This document shows, in pieces, positions 7,755 through 16,184 of a stretch of 35,684 nucleotides of DNA. The stretch comes from Pseudoalteromonas sp. P1-9 (lineage in GTDB: Bacteria > Pseudomonadota > Gammaproteobacteria > Enterobacterales > Alteromonadaceae), in NCBI RefSeq assembly GCF_001399975.1, contig NZ_LKBD01000042.1:1-35684 (forward strand), given 5' to 3'. The notes under the pieces were generated by a model. It was not told where the DNA came from. It saw only the letters and a program-made list of their open reading frames with translations, and ran no database searches. Both the position numbers and the translations under genes were made by a program. Within the stretch, counting starts at the first letter, position 1. Each line of letters starts with the position of its first letter.

Positions 7755-8768
7755 ATGGCAATCAAAATTGCAATTAATGGTTTTGGTCGAATCGGACGAA
7801 ATATCGTAAGAGCTTTATATGAAGCTGGTCGTACTAACGACATTCAAATTGTTGCGATCAATGAATTAGCAGACGCTAAAGGCATCGCGCATTTATTAAA
7901 ATACGACACTTCTCATGGTCGTTTTAAATTTCCTGTGCAATTAAAACAAGATGCCATTACGGTTAATGGTGACTTAATTCAGTTATTCGCCGAAGAAAAT
8001 CCAAGCGAATTGCCTTGGGGTTTATTAGGTGTCGACGTGGTGCTTGAATGTACAGGTGTCTATCACTCACGCGAACATGCCGAATTGCATTTAAATGCTG
8101 GCGCTAAAAAAGTGTTGTTTTCACAACCTGCTGATGCTGACATGGATGCCACCATTGTATTTGGCATTAACGATAATGAATTAAAAGCTGAGCACACTAT
8201 CGTCTCTAACGGTTCGTGCACTACTAACTGTATTGTGCCAGTGATTAAAGTACTTGATGATGCGTTTGGTATTGAATCGGGTGCGATTACCACCATTCAT
8301 GCGTCAATGCACGATCAGCAAGTGATTGATGCCTATCACAGTGACCTTCGCCGTACCCGTGCTGCAAGCCAATCGATTATTCCGGTTGATACTAAATTAG
8401 CACGTGGTATCGAGCGCATTCTGCCTAAGTTTAAAAGCCGCTTTGAAGCCATTGCGGTGCGCGTACCTACCATCAATGTTACTGCGATGGACTTAAGCGT
8501 CACACTTAATACCGATGTAACAATTGAAACGGTAAATAAAGTACTTTCAGATGCAGAGCATCAACACTTAGCTGGTATTATCAGTTATACCGAAGAGCCA
8601 TTAGTATCGGTTGATTTTAATCACGATAGTCATTCATCGATTATTGACGGTACACAAACCCGTGTTAGTCACAAACGCTTAGTAAAGATTTTAGCTTGGT
8701 GTGATAACGAATGGGGGTTTGCCAACCGCATGCTAGATACTGCCGAGGCGATGGCACTAAAAAGTTAG
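7755..8768 (+). CDS. epd: Erythrose-4-phosphate dehydrogenase (GapA-family)
   Basis: Oxidises erythrose-4-phosphate to 4-phosphoerythronate for pyridoxal phosphate synthesis; family members may retain weak glyceraldehyde-3-phosphate activity. The 337-aa protein has the Rossmann motif GFGRIGRN at 8-15, catalytic Cys155 in SNGSCTTNC and His182 in TTIHASMHDQQ. The stretch DQQVIDAYHSDLRRTRAA and the tail WCDNEWGFANRMLDT are typical of Epd and differ from GapA (which has SQKTVDGPS). The ATG at 7755 is chosen over a GTG at 7719. It heads an epd-pgk-fba cluster, the usual arrangement in gammaproteobacteria. A weak attenuator-like hairpin follows. Confidence 0.93.
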   Translation: MAIKIAINGFGRIGRNIVRALYEAGRTNDIQIVAINELADAKGIAHLLKYDTSHGRFKFPVQLKQDAITVNGDLIQLFAEENPSELPWGLLGVDVVLECTGVYHSREHAELHLNAGAKKVLFSQPADADMDATIVFGINDNELKAEHTIVSNGSCTTNCIVPVIKVLDDAFGIESGAITTIHASMHDQQVIDAYHSDLRRTRAASQSIIPVDTKLARGIERILPKFKSRFEAIAVRVPTINVTAMDLSVTLNTDVTIETVNKVLSDAEHQHLAGIISYTEEPLVSVDFNHDSHSSIIDGTQTRVSHKRLVKILAWCDNEWGFANRMLDTAEAMALKS

Positions 8769-8776
8769 ATTTAGAT

Positions 8777-8811
8777 AACCGTGAGTTTGCCAACAAATTT
8801 GCGGTTTTTTT
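8777..8811 (+). terminator. Attenuator-like hairpin between epd and pgk
   Basis: AACCG (8777-8781) pairs with CGGTT (8802-8806), with an inner AGTTTG/CAAATT pairing, followed by a T run. The stem is weak and AT-rich, so partial termination with read-through into pgk is plausible. Confidence 0.5.
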
Positions 8812-8830
8812 ATGTTAAAGGAGAGCTCAA

Positions 8831-10006
8831 ATGTCTGTCATTAAAATGGCTGATTTAGATTTACAAGGTAAGCGCGTGCTTATTCGTGAAGACCTAAACG
8901 TTCCAGTAAAAGACGGTAAAGTAACCAGTGATGCGCGTATTCGTGCATCGTTACCAACCATTAAATTAGCCTTAGAAAAAGGCGCAAAAGTAATGGTTAT
9001 GTCGCATTTAGGTCGCCCTACAGAAGGTGAATACGATGAAGCATTCTCAATGCTACCGGTTGTTAACTATTTAAATGACGTATTAGAGCAAACTGTTCGC
9101 TTAGAAAAAGATTACCTTGACGGTGTTGACGCTCAAGACAACGAAGTGGTTGTGTTTGAAAACGTACGCTTCAACAAAGGCGAGAAAAAAGACGACGAAG
9201 CGTTAGCTAAAAAATTAGCTGCACTGTGTGATGTGTATGTAATGGATGCATTTGGTACTGCGCACCGTGCACAAGCATCTACTCACGGTGTTGGTTTATT
9301 CGCAGATGTTGCCTGTGCAGGTCCTTTACTTGCAGCAGAGCTAGATGCACTTGGTAAAGCACTAGATAACCCAGCGCGCCCACTTGTAGCGATTGTTGGT
9401 GGTTCAAAAGTATCAACTAAATTGACTGTACTTGAGTCGCTTTCAAGCGTTGTTGATCAGTTAGTGTGTGGTGGTGGTATTGCAAATACCTTTATCGCAG
9501 CTGCGGGTAATAACGTTGGTAAATCACTTTATGAAGCTGATTTAATTGATGAAGCAAACAAGCTAACTAACGCTGCAAAAGCAGGGGGTGGCGATATTCC
9601 AGTACCAACAGATGTAGTTGTGGGTAAAGAGTTCTCAGAAACTGCTGTAGCAACATTAAAGTCAGTTGCAGATGTTGATTCAGACGACATGATTTTTGAT
9701 ATCGGCCCTGATTCAGCGAAGGCACTTGCTGAGATTATCAAAAATGCAGGTACGGTTGTTTGGAACGGCCCGGTAGGTGTATTTGAATTTGATCAATTTG
9801 GTGAAGGTACCAAAGCACTTGCACATGCGATTGCAGAATCAAATGCATTCTCAATTGCTGGTGGCGGTGACACCCTTGCAGCGATTGATAAATATGAAGT
9901 AGTAGACAAAATTTCATACATTTCAACAGGTGGTGGTGCATTCTTAGAATTCTTAGAAGGCAAGCAGTTACCCGCTGTAGCAATGTTAGAAGCGCGCGCG
10001 AAATAA
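8831..10006 (+). CDS. pgk: Phosphoglycerate kinase
   Basis: Interconverts 1,3-bisphosphoglycerate and ADP with 3-phosphoglycerate and ATP in glycolysis/gluconeogenesis. The 391-aa length is standard for bacterial enzymes. The N-terminal substrate domain shows VLIREDLNVPVKDGKV and MSHLGRPTEG. VVFENVRFNKGEKK, the hinge GGSKVSTKL, and the C-terminal nucleotide motif VWNGPVGVFE...IAGGGDTLAAI are all intact. AAAGGAGAG immediately upstream fixes the start at 8831. It is the second gene of epd-pgk-fba, with 62 bp to epd and 161 bp to fba. Nothing unusual was seen. Confidence 0.98.
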   Translation: MSVIKMADLDLQGKRVLIREDLNVPVKDGKVTSDARIRASLPTIKLALEKGAKVMVMSHLGRPTEGEYDEAFSMLPVVNYLNDVLEQTVRLEKDYLDGVDAQDNEVVVFENVRFNKGEKKDDEALAKKLAALCDVYVMDAFGTAHRAQASTHGVGLFADVACAGPLLAAELDALGKALDNPARPLVAIVGGSKVSTKLTVLESLSSVVDQLVCGGGIANTFIAAAGNNVGKSLYEADLIDEANKLTNAAKAGGGDIPVPTDVVVGKEFSETAVATLKSVADVDSDDMIFDIGPDSAKALAEIIKNAGTVVWNGPVGVFEFDQFGEGTKALAHAIAESNAFSIAGGGDTLAAIDKYEVVDKISYISTGGGAFLEFLEGKQLPAVAMLEARAK

Positions 10007-10020
10007 TTTGTGCACGCTAT

Positions 10021-10048
10021 ACTTAGATTTATGTAACAGAATCTAAGT
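10021..10048 (+). repeat. 9-bp inverted repeat downstream of pgk
   Basis: ACTTAGATT (10021-10029) and AATCTAAGT (10040-10048) are perfectly complementary around a 10-nt loop. There is no U tract, so a terminator role is doubtful. It directly precedes a second hairpin in the same intergenic gap. Confidence 0.6.
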
Positions 10049-10061
10049 AGCTGAATAAAAA

Positions 10062-10102
10062 GCCAAGTAATCATATCTCTCTCAATTTAGTGATTACTTG
10101 GC
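10062..10102 (+). repeat. 12-bp perfect inverted repeat upstream of fba
   Basis: GCCAAGTAATCA (10062-10073) and TGATTACTTGGC (10091-10102) pair perfectly around a 17-nt pyrimidine-rich loop. It ends 65 bp before the fba ATG. Its size and position resemble the tkt leader hairpin, though the sequences are not homologous. Confidence 0.7.
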
Positions 10103-10167
10103 AATAAACAAATCTATCCGTTCAAACTCGATGGCGTTAGGTGCCATCAAAAATTGGAGAAAGCAAA

Positions 10168-11232
10168 ATGGCTTTAATCAGTATGCGTCAGCTATTAGAC
10201 CATGCGGCAGAAAATGGTTATGGTGTTCCAGCGTTTAATGTGAATAACCAAGAGCAAATGCGTGCAATTATGGAAGCAGCAGACAAGACAAACAGTCCTG
10301 TTATCGTTCAAGGTTCAGCAGGTGCGCGTGCATACGCCGGTGCGCCGTTTATTCGCCATATGATTTTAGCGGCAATTGAAGAATGGCCACACATTCCAGT
10401 AGTTATGCACCAAGATCACGGTACATCACCAGCAGTTTGCCAACGCTCAATCCAATTAGGCTTTTCATCAGTAATGATGGACGGCTCACTACTTGAAGAT
10501 GGTAAAACGCCTTCAAGCTACGAGTACAACGTTGATGTAACACGTCGTACAGTTGAAATGGCGCACGCATGTGGTGTTTCAGTTGAGGGCGAGCTAGGTG
10601 TACTTGGTTCATTAGAAACGGGTGAAGCAGGTGAAGAAGACGGTATTGGTGCAGAAGGTAAGCTAACTGAAGACCAACTATTAACTGATCCTGAAGAAGC
10701 AGCTGACTTCGTTAAGAAAACAGGTGTTGATGCACTTGCGATTGCATGTGGTACGTCACACGGTGCGTATAAGTTTACACGTCCACCAACGGGTGACATT
10801 CTTGCAATTAACCGCATCAAAGAAATTCACGCGCGTATTCCTAATACTCACTTAGTAATGCACGGTTCGTCATCAGTACCACAAGAGTGGCTTGCTGTGA
10901 TCAATGAGTTTGGCGGTGAGATCCCTGAAACTTACGGTGTACCAGTTGAGCAGATCGTTGAAGGTATTAAGCACGGTGTACGTAAAGTAAATATCGATAC
11001 TGACTTACGTTTAGCATCAACAGGTGCAATTCGTCGTCACCTTGCACATAATCCTGCAAACTTCGACCCGCGTAAGTTCTTAGCTGAAGCAACAAAAGCA
11101 ATGACTGAAATCTGTGTTGCGCGTTACGAAGCGTTTGGTACAGCTGGTCAAGCAGCTAAAATCAAACCAATTTCACTTGATGCGATGCATGAAAAATACC
11201 TTGCTGGTGAGTTAAACCAACAAGTTAAATAA
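10168..11232 (+). CDS. fba: Class II fructose-bisphosphate aldolase, Calvin-cycle subtype
   Basis: Cleaves fructose-1,6-bisphosphate to dihydroxyacetone phosphate and glyceraldehyde-3-phosphate, or runs in reverse during gluconeogenesis. The 354-aa protein begins MALISMRQLLDHAAENGYG, typical of the CbbA/Fba subtype rather than the E. coli FbaA type. Asp83-His84 in MHQDHGTSP supply the catalytic acid and a zinc ligand. GELGVLGSLETGE, CGTSHGAYKF (zinc His) and MHGSSSVP (phosphate-binding) are intact. A GGAGAAAG site sets the start at 10168. It is last in epd-pgk-fba, with a strong terminator after it. Confidence 0.97.
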   Translation: MALISMRQLLDHAAENGYGVPAFNVNNQEQMRAIMEAADKTNSPVIVQGSAGARAYAGAPFIRHMILAAIEEWPHIPVVMHQDHGTSPAVCQRSIQLGFSSVMMDGSLLEDGKTPSSYEYNVDVTRRTVEMAHACGVSVEGELGVLGSLETGEAGEEDGIGAEGKLTEDQLLTDPEEAADFVKKTGVDALAIACGTSHGAYKFTRPPTGDILAINRIKEIHARIPNTHLVMHGSSSVPQEWLAVINEFGGEIPETYGVPVEQIVEGIKHGVRKVNIDTDLRLASTGAIRRHLAHNPANFDPRKFLAEATKAMTEICVARYEAFGTAGQAAKIKPISLDAMHEKYLAGELNQQVK

Positions 11233-11262
11233 CATCAAGTTATACAACTTCCTTTAACAAGC

Positions 11263-11297
11263 AAAGCGTTTATATGACTCATATAAACGCTTTTTTT
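11263..11297 (+). terminator. Rho-independent terminator of fba
   Basis: AGCGTTTATAT (11265-11275) pairs with ATATAAACGCT (11281-11291), then TTTTTTT. It closes the epd-pgk-fba unit. Confidence 0.92.
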
Positions 11298-11854
11298 GTG
11301 TCGAACGCTCGGGTGTTAAGCGTGAATAATTTAAATCCATGTTATTGAATTAACCTTCATTCACCCTATCAAAATAGTGCTGTAACAGGCCTCTCTTATA
11401 ACATTTACTTTAAAGCGCTTACTTTGTATATAAGTGGTTTGTGAGCTGACTTATTTCGGCAAAAATTAATGTAATTGATATTACGTCTGGGATTATGATC
11501 ATTTAGGATTGTGGGATCAAATTCTTACTAACACGATCGCATTTGGATTAACTGGGATCACGATCCTACCAACTAAAGTGCTTATTTAGGGCGGATCAGA
11601 TTAAAAACCATGGCTAACTTATTGAAATTCGATCTATTTCTGAGGTGATCTTAGTAAGTTTTTGATCTCAGGCAGTCATATCATGGTAGATCTTAGTATA
11701 AAGATGATCCTATTGGTAAAATATTGATCTGCGATAATTGCCATACCCGCTAAATGTACTAAAGTAATTATTAAATAAGAAAATCTGTTTGATCTTAAGT
11801 GTATAATAATTATAGCGTAATGCTTTAGTTGAACTCTGCTTTGAGGAAATTACC
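11298..11854 (+). promoter_or_regulatory. Long porin upstream region with a dense GATC cluster
   Basis: No gene is visible in this region of more than 550 bp. GATC occurs 13 times between 11497 and 11794: starts at 11497, 11515, 11535, 11556, 11562, 11594, 11631, 11647, 11664, 11689, 11706, 11726 and 11791. Most spacings are 16-25 bp. About one site would be expected by chance. GATCTTAGTA is repeated at 11647 and 11689. A 19-bp imperfect inverted repeat links 11513-11531 and 11651-11669 (16 of 19 matches). A TATAAT at 11802-11807 could be the porin -10 element, and GAGGAAA precedes the ATG. Confidence 0.85.
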
Positions 11855-12814
11855 ATGATTAAAAAACTCTTGCTGGCAAGTGGTATAGGTTTAGTGCTTC
11901 TTCCGTTAGATGCATTTGCTGAAACAGATGCCCAAGTGTATGGGCGTGCCCACCTAGGTTTACGCTACGTTGATATTGATAATCAAGAGAGTGAAACCGA
12001 AGTCGATTCATATTCGTCTCGTTTTGGTATTAAAGCAAAGCACGGTATTTCAGATGATCTTAGTGTTTTAACCAAGCTTGAGTGGGAAGTGAATATTTCA
12101 GAGCAAGATGGTGCAAATGGCAGTGACGATAATATAAAATCGCGGGATCAATACTTAGGTCTAAAAAGTAAAACTTTTGGTCAGATCCTGATTGGTCGAA
12201 AAGACACAGCCCTGAAGAAGTCACAAAACAAGCTTGATATGATGAATGACTTCGTTGGCGATATTAAGCACCTTGCCACTGGCGAAAACCGTTTGGGCGA
12301 TATGGTAAATTATCAATCACCCAAGTTTGGTCAATTACAGTTTGAACTAACCTACATAGCGGAAGAAAATAGCAAACAAAGCGATGGGGCTGGGGTGTCG
12401 GCTGCTATCGGTTATGGTGATAAAGCACTTAAGAAAACGCCGTTTTATGTCGCATATGCGCATGATGAAGATGTTGCTGGCTACAATATAGATCGCGTAT
12501 CAGCACAAGGTAAACTCGGTGATTTTACAATTAACGGTATGTACCAAAATAGTGAAAAAGTCTCATCAGGTGATGATGGTGATACTTTCGTTGTAAGTGC
12601 TTCTTATAAAATAGAAAATTATAAAATTTTAGTACAGTACCAAGATGATGAAACAGGCTTTGGTAAATTAAAAGACAGTGGCTCGGCCAGTTCTGTAGGT
12701 GTTGAGCGAAAATTAGGTAAGCAGGCAAAGGCCTATATTTGGTACACCCAGCGTGATCTGGACAATAGCGATGATGAAGGACATTTGGCCGTTACCTTAC
12801 GTTATGATTTTTAA
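11855..12814 (+). CDS. Outer-membrane porin (Gram-negative porin family)
   Basis: A 319-aa outer-membrane beta-barrel protein. Residues 1-22 are a signal peptide (MIKKLLLASGIGLVLLPLDAFA) cut before ETDAQVYG. The mature part alternates short amphipathic strands with acidic loops, opens with the porin-type strand VYGRAHLGLRYVD, contains SRFGIKAKHGISDDLSVLTK and GQILIGRKDTALKK, and ends in an aromatic residue (VTLRYDF) as outer-membrane insertion requires. It is a general or anion-type trimeric porin by family. Its place directly before phoB-phoR suggests, but does not prove, a role in phosphate uptake; I see no clear Pho box before it. The GATC-rich upstream region is its most unusual feature. 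Confidence 0.88.
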   Translation: MIKKLLLASGIGLVLLPLDAFAETDAQVYGRAHLGLRYVDIDNQESETEVDSYSSRFGIKAKHGISDDLSVLTKLEWEVNISEQDGANGSDDNIKSRDQYLGLKSKTFGQILIGRKDTALKKSQNKLDMMNDFVGDIKHLATGENRLGDMVNYQSPKFGQLQFELTYIAEENSKQSDGAGVSAAIGYGDKALKKTPFYVAYAHDEDVAGYNIDRVSAQGKLGDFTINGMYQNSEKVSSGDDGDTFVVSASYKIENYKILVQYQDDETGFGKLKDSGSASSVGVERKLGKQAKAYIWYTQRDLDNSDDEGHLAVTLRYDF

Positions 12815-12849
12815 ATGATATAAAAACGTGACAATTTAGTTAATTTTAT

Positions 12850-12870
12850 AAGCCCCTTTTAGGGGCTTCT
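12850..12870 (+). terminator. Terminator of the porin gene
   Basis: AAGCCCC and GGGGCTT form a 7-bp stem around TTTTA, followed by a short, interrupted T run. It is located 35 bp after the porin stop. Confidence 0.8.
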
Positions 12871-12998
12871 TAGTTTAATTTTAAAGCCCTTTTTCTATTT
12901 TATCTTATTGAATTTAAATTGTTTTATATGATTGTGTAAGTTAGGTTAAAGTAACACTACAAATAGACAACAGTTTATTTATGATCTTTTTATGTTTA

Positions 12999-13016
12999 TA
13001 TTCATAAAAGTGTCAC
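12999..13016 (+). promoter_or_regulatory. Probable Pho box upstream of phoB
   Basis: TATTCAT (12999-13005), spacer AAAA and GTGTCAC (13010-13016) follow the 7-4-7 direct-repeat layout of PhoB sites (CTGTCAT-N4-CTGTCAT). The second half matches 6 of 7 and the first 4 of 7. It would allow phoB autoregulation. Confidence 0.6.
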
Positions 13017-13063
13017 ACTTTACTTTGATAATGAAGTCAGTTGATAACTTAGAGATTTAATTC

Positions 13064-13753
13064 ATGTCGCGTAAGATACTAGTGGTTGATGACGAAGCAC
13101 CAATTCGTGAAATGTTGGTATTCGTACTTGAACAAAATGGATTTCAGGCTATTGAAGCCCAAGATTATGATTCTGCAATGGATGCGCTAGTTGAGCCTTA
13201 TCCAGATATGATTCTACTGGACTGGATGCTGCCTGGCACAAGTGGTGTTCAAATCGCTAAAAAAATTAAAAATAGTGATTACACCCGCCATATCCCAATT
13301 ATTATGCTAACAGCTCGTGGTGAAGAAGAAGACAAGATCAAAGGCCTAGAAGTAGGTGCTGATGACTATGTCACTAAACCGTTTTCACCAAAAGAGTTAA
13401 TGGCACGTATTAAAGCGGTATTCCGTCGCGTATCACCTACATCGCTCGAAGAAGCAATTGAAGTACATGGTTTACGCCTAGATCCTATTTCGCATCGTGT
13501 AACGTCTGCAGGTAACGAATTAGATATGGGACCAACTGAATTTAAATTACTTCATTTCTTTATGACGCACCCAGAACGTGTTTACAGCCGTGAACAACTA
13601 CTTGATAATGTTTGGGGTACAAATGTTTACGTAGAAGATCGTACGGTTGATGTACATATTCGTCGTCTACGTAAAGCGATTGCGCCTATGGGTCATGATA
13701 AATTAGTACAAACCGTACGCGGTGCAGGTTATCGTTTTTCGAGCAAAATTTAA
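13064..13753 (+). CDS. phoB: Phosphate regulon response regulator PhoB
   Basis: DNA-binding response regulator of the phosphate-starvation response. The 229-aa protein has a receiver domain (about 3-120) with acidic pocket DDE at 9-11, phosphoacceptor Asp53 in LLDWMLPG, Thr in MLTARGEE and Lys in YVTKPFSP. The OmpR-type winged helix (about 130-228) shows MGPTEFKLLHFFMTHPERVYSREQLL and VDVHIRRLRKAI. These strings match PhoB rather than other OmpR-family members. It is followed after 16 bp by phoR, so the two are co-transcribed, and a Pho-box-like repeat lies upstream. Confidence 0.97.
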   Translation: MSRKILVVDDEAPIREMLVFVLEQNGFQAIEAQDYDSAMDALVEPYPDMILLDWMLPGTSGVQIAKKIKNSDYTRHIPIIMLTARGEEEDKIKGLEVGADDYVTKPFSPKELMARIKAVFRRVSPTSLEEAIEVHGLRLDPISHRVTSAGNELDMGPTEFKLLHFFMTHPERVYSREQLLDNVWGTNVYVEDRTVDVHIRRLRKAIAPMGHDKLVQTVRGAGYRFSSKI

Positions 13754-13769
13754 TTTCTAAGAGAAGTCT

Positions 13770-15092
13770 ATGCTGCGAATTGTGAGTAAGCGGGAATTAG
13801 TTAAACGCCTTTTTGTTTACTTTATTCCGCTTACGTTAATAGGAGTCCTGTTAGGGGCTCCTTTTTTACTTTTATGGCTAGGTACATTTTCACTATTAGT
13901 GTGGAATTATCGTCAGCTATTTAGATTAAGCGATTGGCTTACAGAACAACGCAAATACTACCCACCAGAAGGTGAGGGTGTTTGGGAGCAGGTATTTGAA
14001 GGCATTTATCGCCTGCAACAACGCAATCGTAGAAAACGTAACGAGCTTGCTGATGTTATTCGTCGTTTTCGTGAAGGTGCTGAAGCCGTTCCCGATGGGG
14101 TATTAGTATTGCAAGATGATCTGGCGATCGTTTGGTGTAACAAAGAATCGATCGCTTTATTAGGATTACAGTGGCCGCTTGATCATGGTCAGCGACTTGA
14201 TAACCTAATTCGTCGTCCTGATTTTATTAAATACATGCGCGCTAAAGAATACCTTGACCCATTAGAGTTGCAGTCACCGATTGATCCGCACAGTGTGTTA
14301 GAAGTGAGGGTAACGCCTTACGCTGCATCACAGCTAATGATGGTGGTACGCGATGTGACGTTAATCAAGCAACTTGAAGAAATGCGCCGAGATTTTATTG
14401 CTAATGTGTCGCATGAGTTGCGAACGCCGTTAACAGTAATGTCGGGCTATCTCGAAATGTTTGATCCAGATATGGCGCCGCCACCTTCAATGTGGGGCAA
14501 AGCGCAGCAAACTATGCTGGACCAATGTAAGCGTATGGCAAGCTTAGTAGAACAATTACTTGCACTGGCACGCATCGAAAATTCTGATAAGCCAGACTTC
14601 GAGGAAGAGGTAGATGTTGCGGATATGCTCACCGCGATTTACCGCGAGGCCGAACAATTAAACCAAGAGAAACAACACACAATTGTGCTGGATATGGACG
14701 AGTCATTAAATTTAATTGGTAAAGAGCAAGAGCTGCGCAGCGCCTTTTCAAATTTAGTATTTAATGCCGTTCGTTACACCCCAGCTTATGGGGAAATAAA
14801 CATTAGTTGGCACAAAACCGATAAGGGCGCTGAGTTCCGTGTAGTAGACAACGGCGACGGTATTGCTGGTGAACATATTCATCGGTTGACTGAACGCTTC
14901 TACCGTGTTGATCAGGCACGTTCTCGCGATACTGGTGGCTCGGGTTTAGGTTTGGCGATCACTAAACATGTGTTAAGTCGTCATGATTCTCACTTAAATA
15001 TTTCATCAAAATTGGGCGAAGGTTCAATATTTAGTTTTTCGTTTTCTAACGATCGTTTAAAAAACAAAGTGTTAGAAGTTGAGGCTGAATAA
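13770..15092 (+). CDS. phoR: Phosphate regulon sensor histidine kinase PhoR
   Basis: Inner-membrane kinase that phosphorylates PhoB when phosphate is low, working with the Pst transporter. The 440-aa protein has two closely spaced N-terminal membrane segments (about 14-48) with almost no periplasmic loop, as in E. coli PhoR. A basic region and a PAS domain (about 95-190) follow. The HisKA domain has the phosphoacceptor His215 in NVSHELRTPLTV. The ATPase domain carries N-box NLVFNAVRYTP, VVDNGDGI, ERFYRVD and GGSGLGLAI. It lies 16 bp after phoB and 104 bp before the phosphate-binding protein gene. Confidence 0.97.
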   Translation: MLRIVSKRELVKRLFVYFIPLTLIGVLLGAPFLLLWLGTFSLLVWNYRQLFRLSDWLTEQRKYYPPEGEGVWEQVFEGIYRLQQRNRRKRNELADVIRRFREGAEAVPDGVLVLQDDLAIVWCNKESIALLGLQWPLDHGQRLDNLIRRPDFIKYMRAKEYLDPLELQSPIDPHSVLEVRVTPYAASQLMMVVRDVTLIKQLEEMRRDFIANVSHELRTPLTVMSGYLEMFDPDMAPPPSMWGKAQQTMLDQCKRMASLVEQLLALARIENSDKPDFEEEVDVADMLTAIYREAEQLNQEKQHTIVLDMDESLNLIGKEQELRSAFSNLVFNAVRYTPAYGEINISWHKTDKGAEFRVVDNGDGIAGEHIHRLTERFYRVDQARSRDTGGSGLGLAITKHVLSRHDSHLNISSKLGEGSIFSFSFSNDRLKNKVLEVEAE

Positions 15093-15110
15093 ATTAATGT
15101 GTTAATAAAT

Positions 15111-15139
15111 TTGTCATATTTTAGTCATTTTAATGTAAT
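15111..15139 (+). promoter_or_regulatory. Pho box upstream of the PstS-family gene
   Basis: TTGTCAT (15111-15117), TAGTCAT (15122-15128) and ATGTAAT (15133-15139) are spaced 11 bp apart with AT-rich 4-bp spacers. This matches the tandem 7-4-7 structure of PhoB operators. It lies about 60 bp before the start codon. Confidence 0.82.
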
Positions 15140-15196
15140 GTAAAAGGCTAAAAATAGTCGCATCATCAAAACGGGATAATCAATTGGAGTTACCCA

Positions 15197-16165
15197 ATGA
15201 AACTTAAAAACTTAGTGGCTACTATGGGCCTAACTGTTACAGCAATGCTTGCTGGTAACGCGATTGCAGTAGATAACAAATTAGCAGATTATGAAAAAAC
15301 AACAGGTATTTCTGGTAATTTCTCGTCTACAGGCTCAGACACATTAGCAAACATGATGACCTTTTGGGCAGAAGAATATAAGCGCCAGTACCCTAACGTA
15401 AATATTCAAATTCAAGCTGCTGGTTCATCAACTGCGCCACCGGCACTAACTGAAGGTACATCAAACTTCGGTCCAATGAGCCGTAAGATGAAGTCGAAAG
15501 AAATCGAAGCATTTGAAAAGAAATTCGGTTATAAACCAACTAAAGTACGTGTTGCTATCGATGCCCTAGCTGTATTTGTACACAAAGATAACCCTGTTAA
15601 AGGCTTAACAATTAAAGAAGTGGATTCTGTATTCTCATCAACACGTAAGTGTGGTGCAGATAAAGAAGCGACACGTTGGAGTGATATTGGCTTAGAAGGT
15701 TCTTGGGCTGGTAAAGACATTCAATTATACGGTCGTAACTCAGTGTCTGGTACTTATGGTTACTTCAAGAAAAAAGCACTGTGTAAAGGTGACTTTAAAA
15801 ACAACGTAAATGAGCAACCAGGTTCTGCATCAGTAGTACAGTCAATTTCATCTTCATTAAATGCGATTGGTTACTCAGGTATCGGTTATAAAACATCAGG
15901 TGTTCGTACTGTTCCACTAGCGAAGAAAGGTACTAACTACGTTGATGCAACGTTAGAAAACGTAGCAACAGGTAAATACCCGCTATCTCGTTTCCTATAC
16001 GTTTACGTGAACAAGCACCCTAACAAGCCGCTTTCACCAATCGAAGCTGAGTTCCTTAAGATGGTACTTTCTAAAGATGGTCAAAAAATCGTTGAAAAAG
16101 ACGGTTACGTACCACTTTCTTCAGGTATGGCTAACAAAGAACTTAAGAAGCTAGGTCTTCTATAA
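15197..16165 (+). CDS. PstS-family periplasmic phosphate-binding protein
   Basis: A 322-aa periplasmic solute-binding protein of the PstS family. A signal peptide spans about 1-24 (cut after AGNAIA). Phosphate-binding hallmarks include SSTGSDTLANMM near residue 41, QAAGSSTAPPAL near 74-85, and YGRNSVSGTYGYFK, where Ser/Thr-Gly loops typically hold the oxyanion. The length and the C-terminal KDGYVPLS fit the family. No pstC, pstA or pstB follows; a strong terminator does, so the membrane and ATPase parts must be elsewhere. The Pho box upstream and the adjacent phoBR indicate phosphate-starvation control. I leave the symbol blank because several PstS paralogues may exist. Confidence 0.9.
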   Translation: MKLKNLVATMGLTVTAMLAGNAIAVDNKLADYEKTTGISGNFSSTGSDTLANMMTFWAEEYKRQYPNVNIQIQAAGSSTAPPALTEGTSNFGPMSRKMKSKEIEAFEKKFGYKPTKVRVAIDALAVFVHKDNPVKGLTIKEVDSVFSSTRKCGADKEATRWSDIGLEGSWAGKDIQLYGRNSVSGTYGYFKKKALCKGDFKNNVNEQPGSASVVQSISSSLNAIGYSGIGYKTSGVRTVPLAKKGTNYVDATLENVATGKYPLSRFLYVYVNKHPNKPLSPIEAEFLKMVLSKDGQKIVEKDGYVPLSSGMANKELKKLGLL

Positions 16166-16184
16166 GCTAACCGCTTAATTTTGT

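Noticed and set aside
11497..11794. Replication origin
   Set aside because: GATC density is origin-like, but no DnaA boxes (TTATNCACA) or AT-rich 13-mers with a dnaA, gidA or mioC context are visible.
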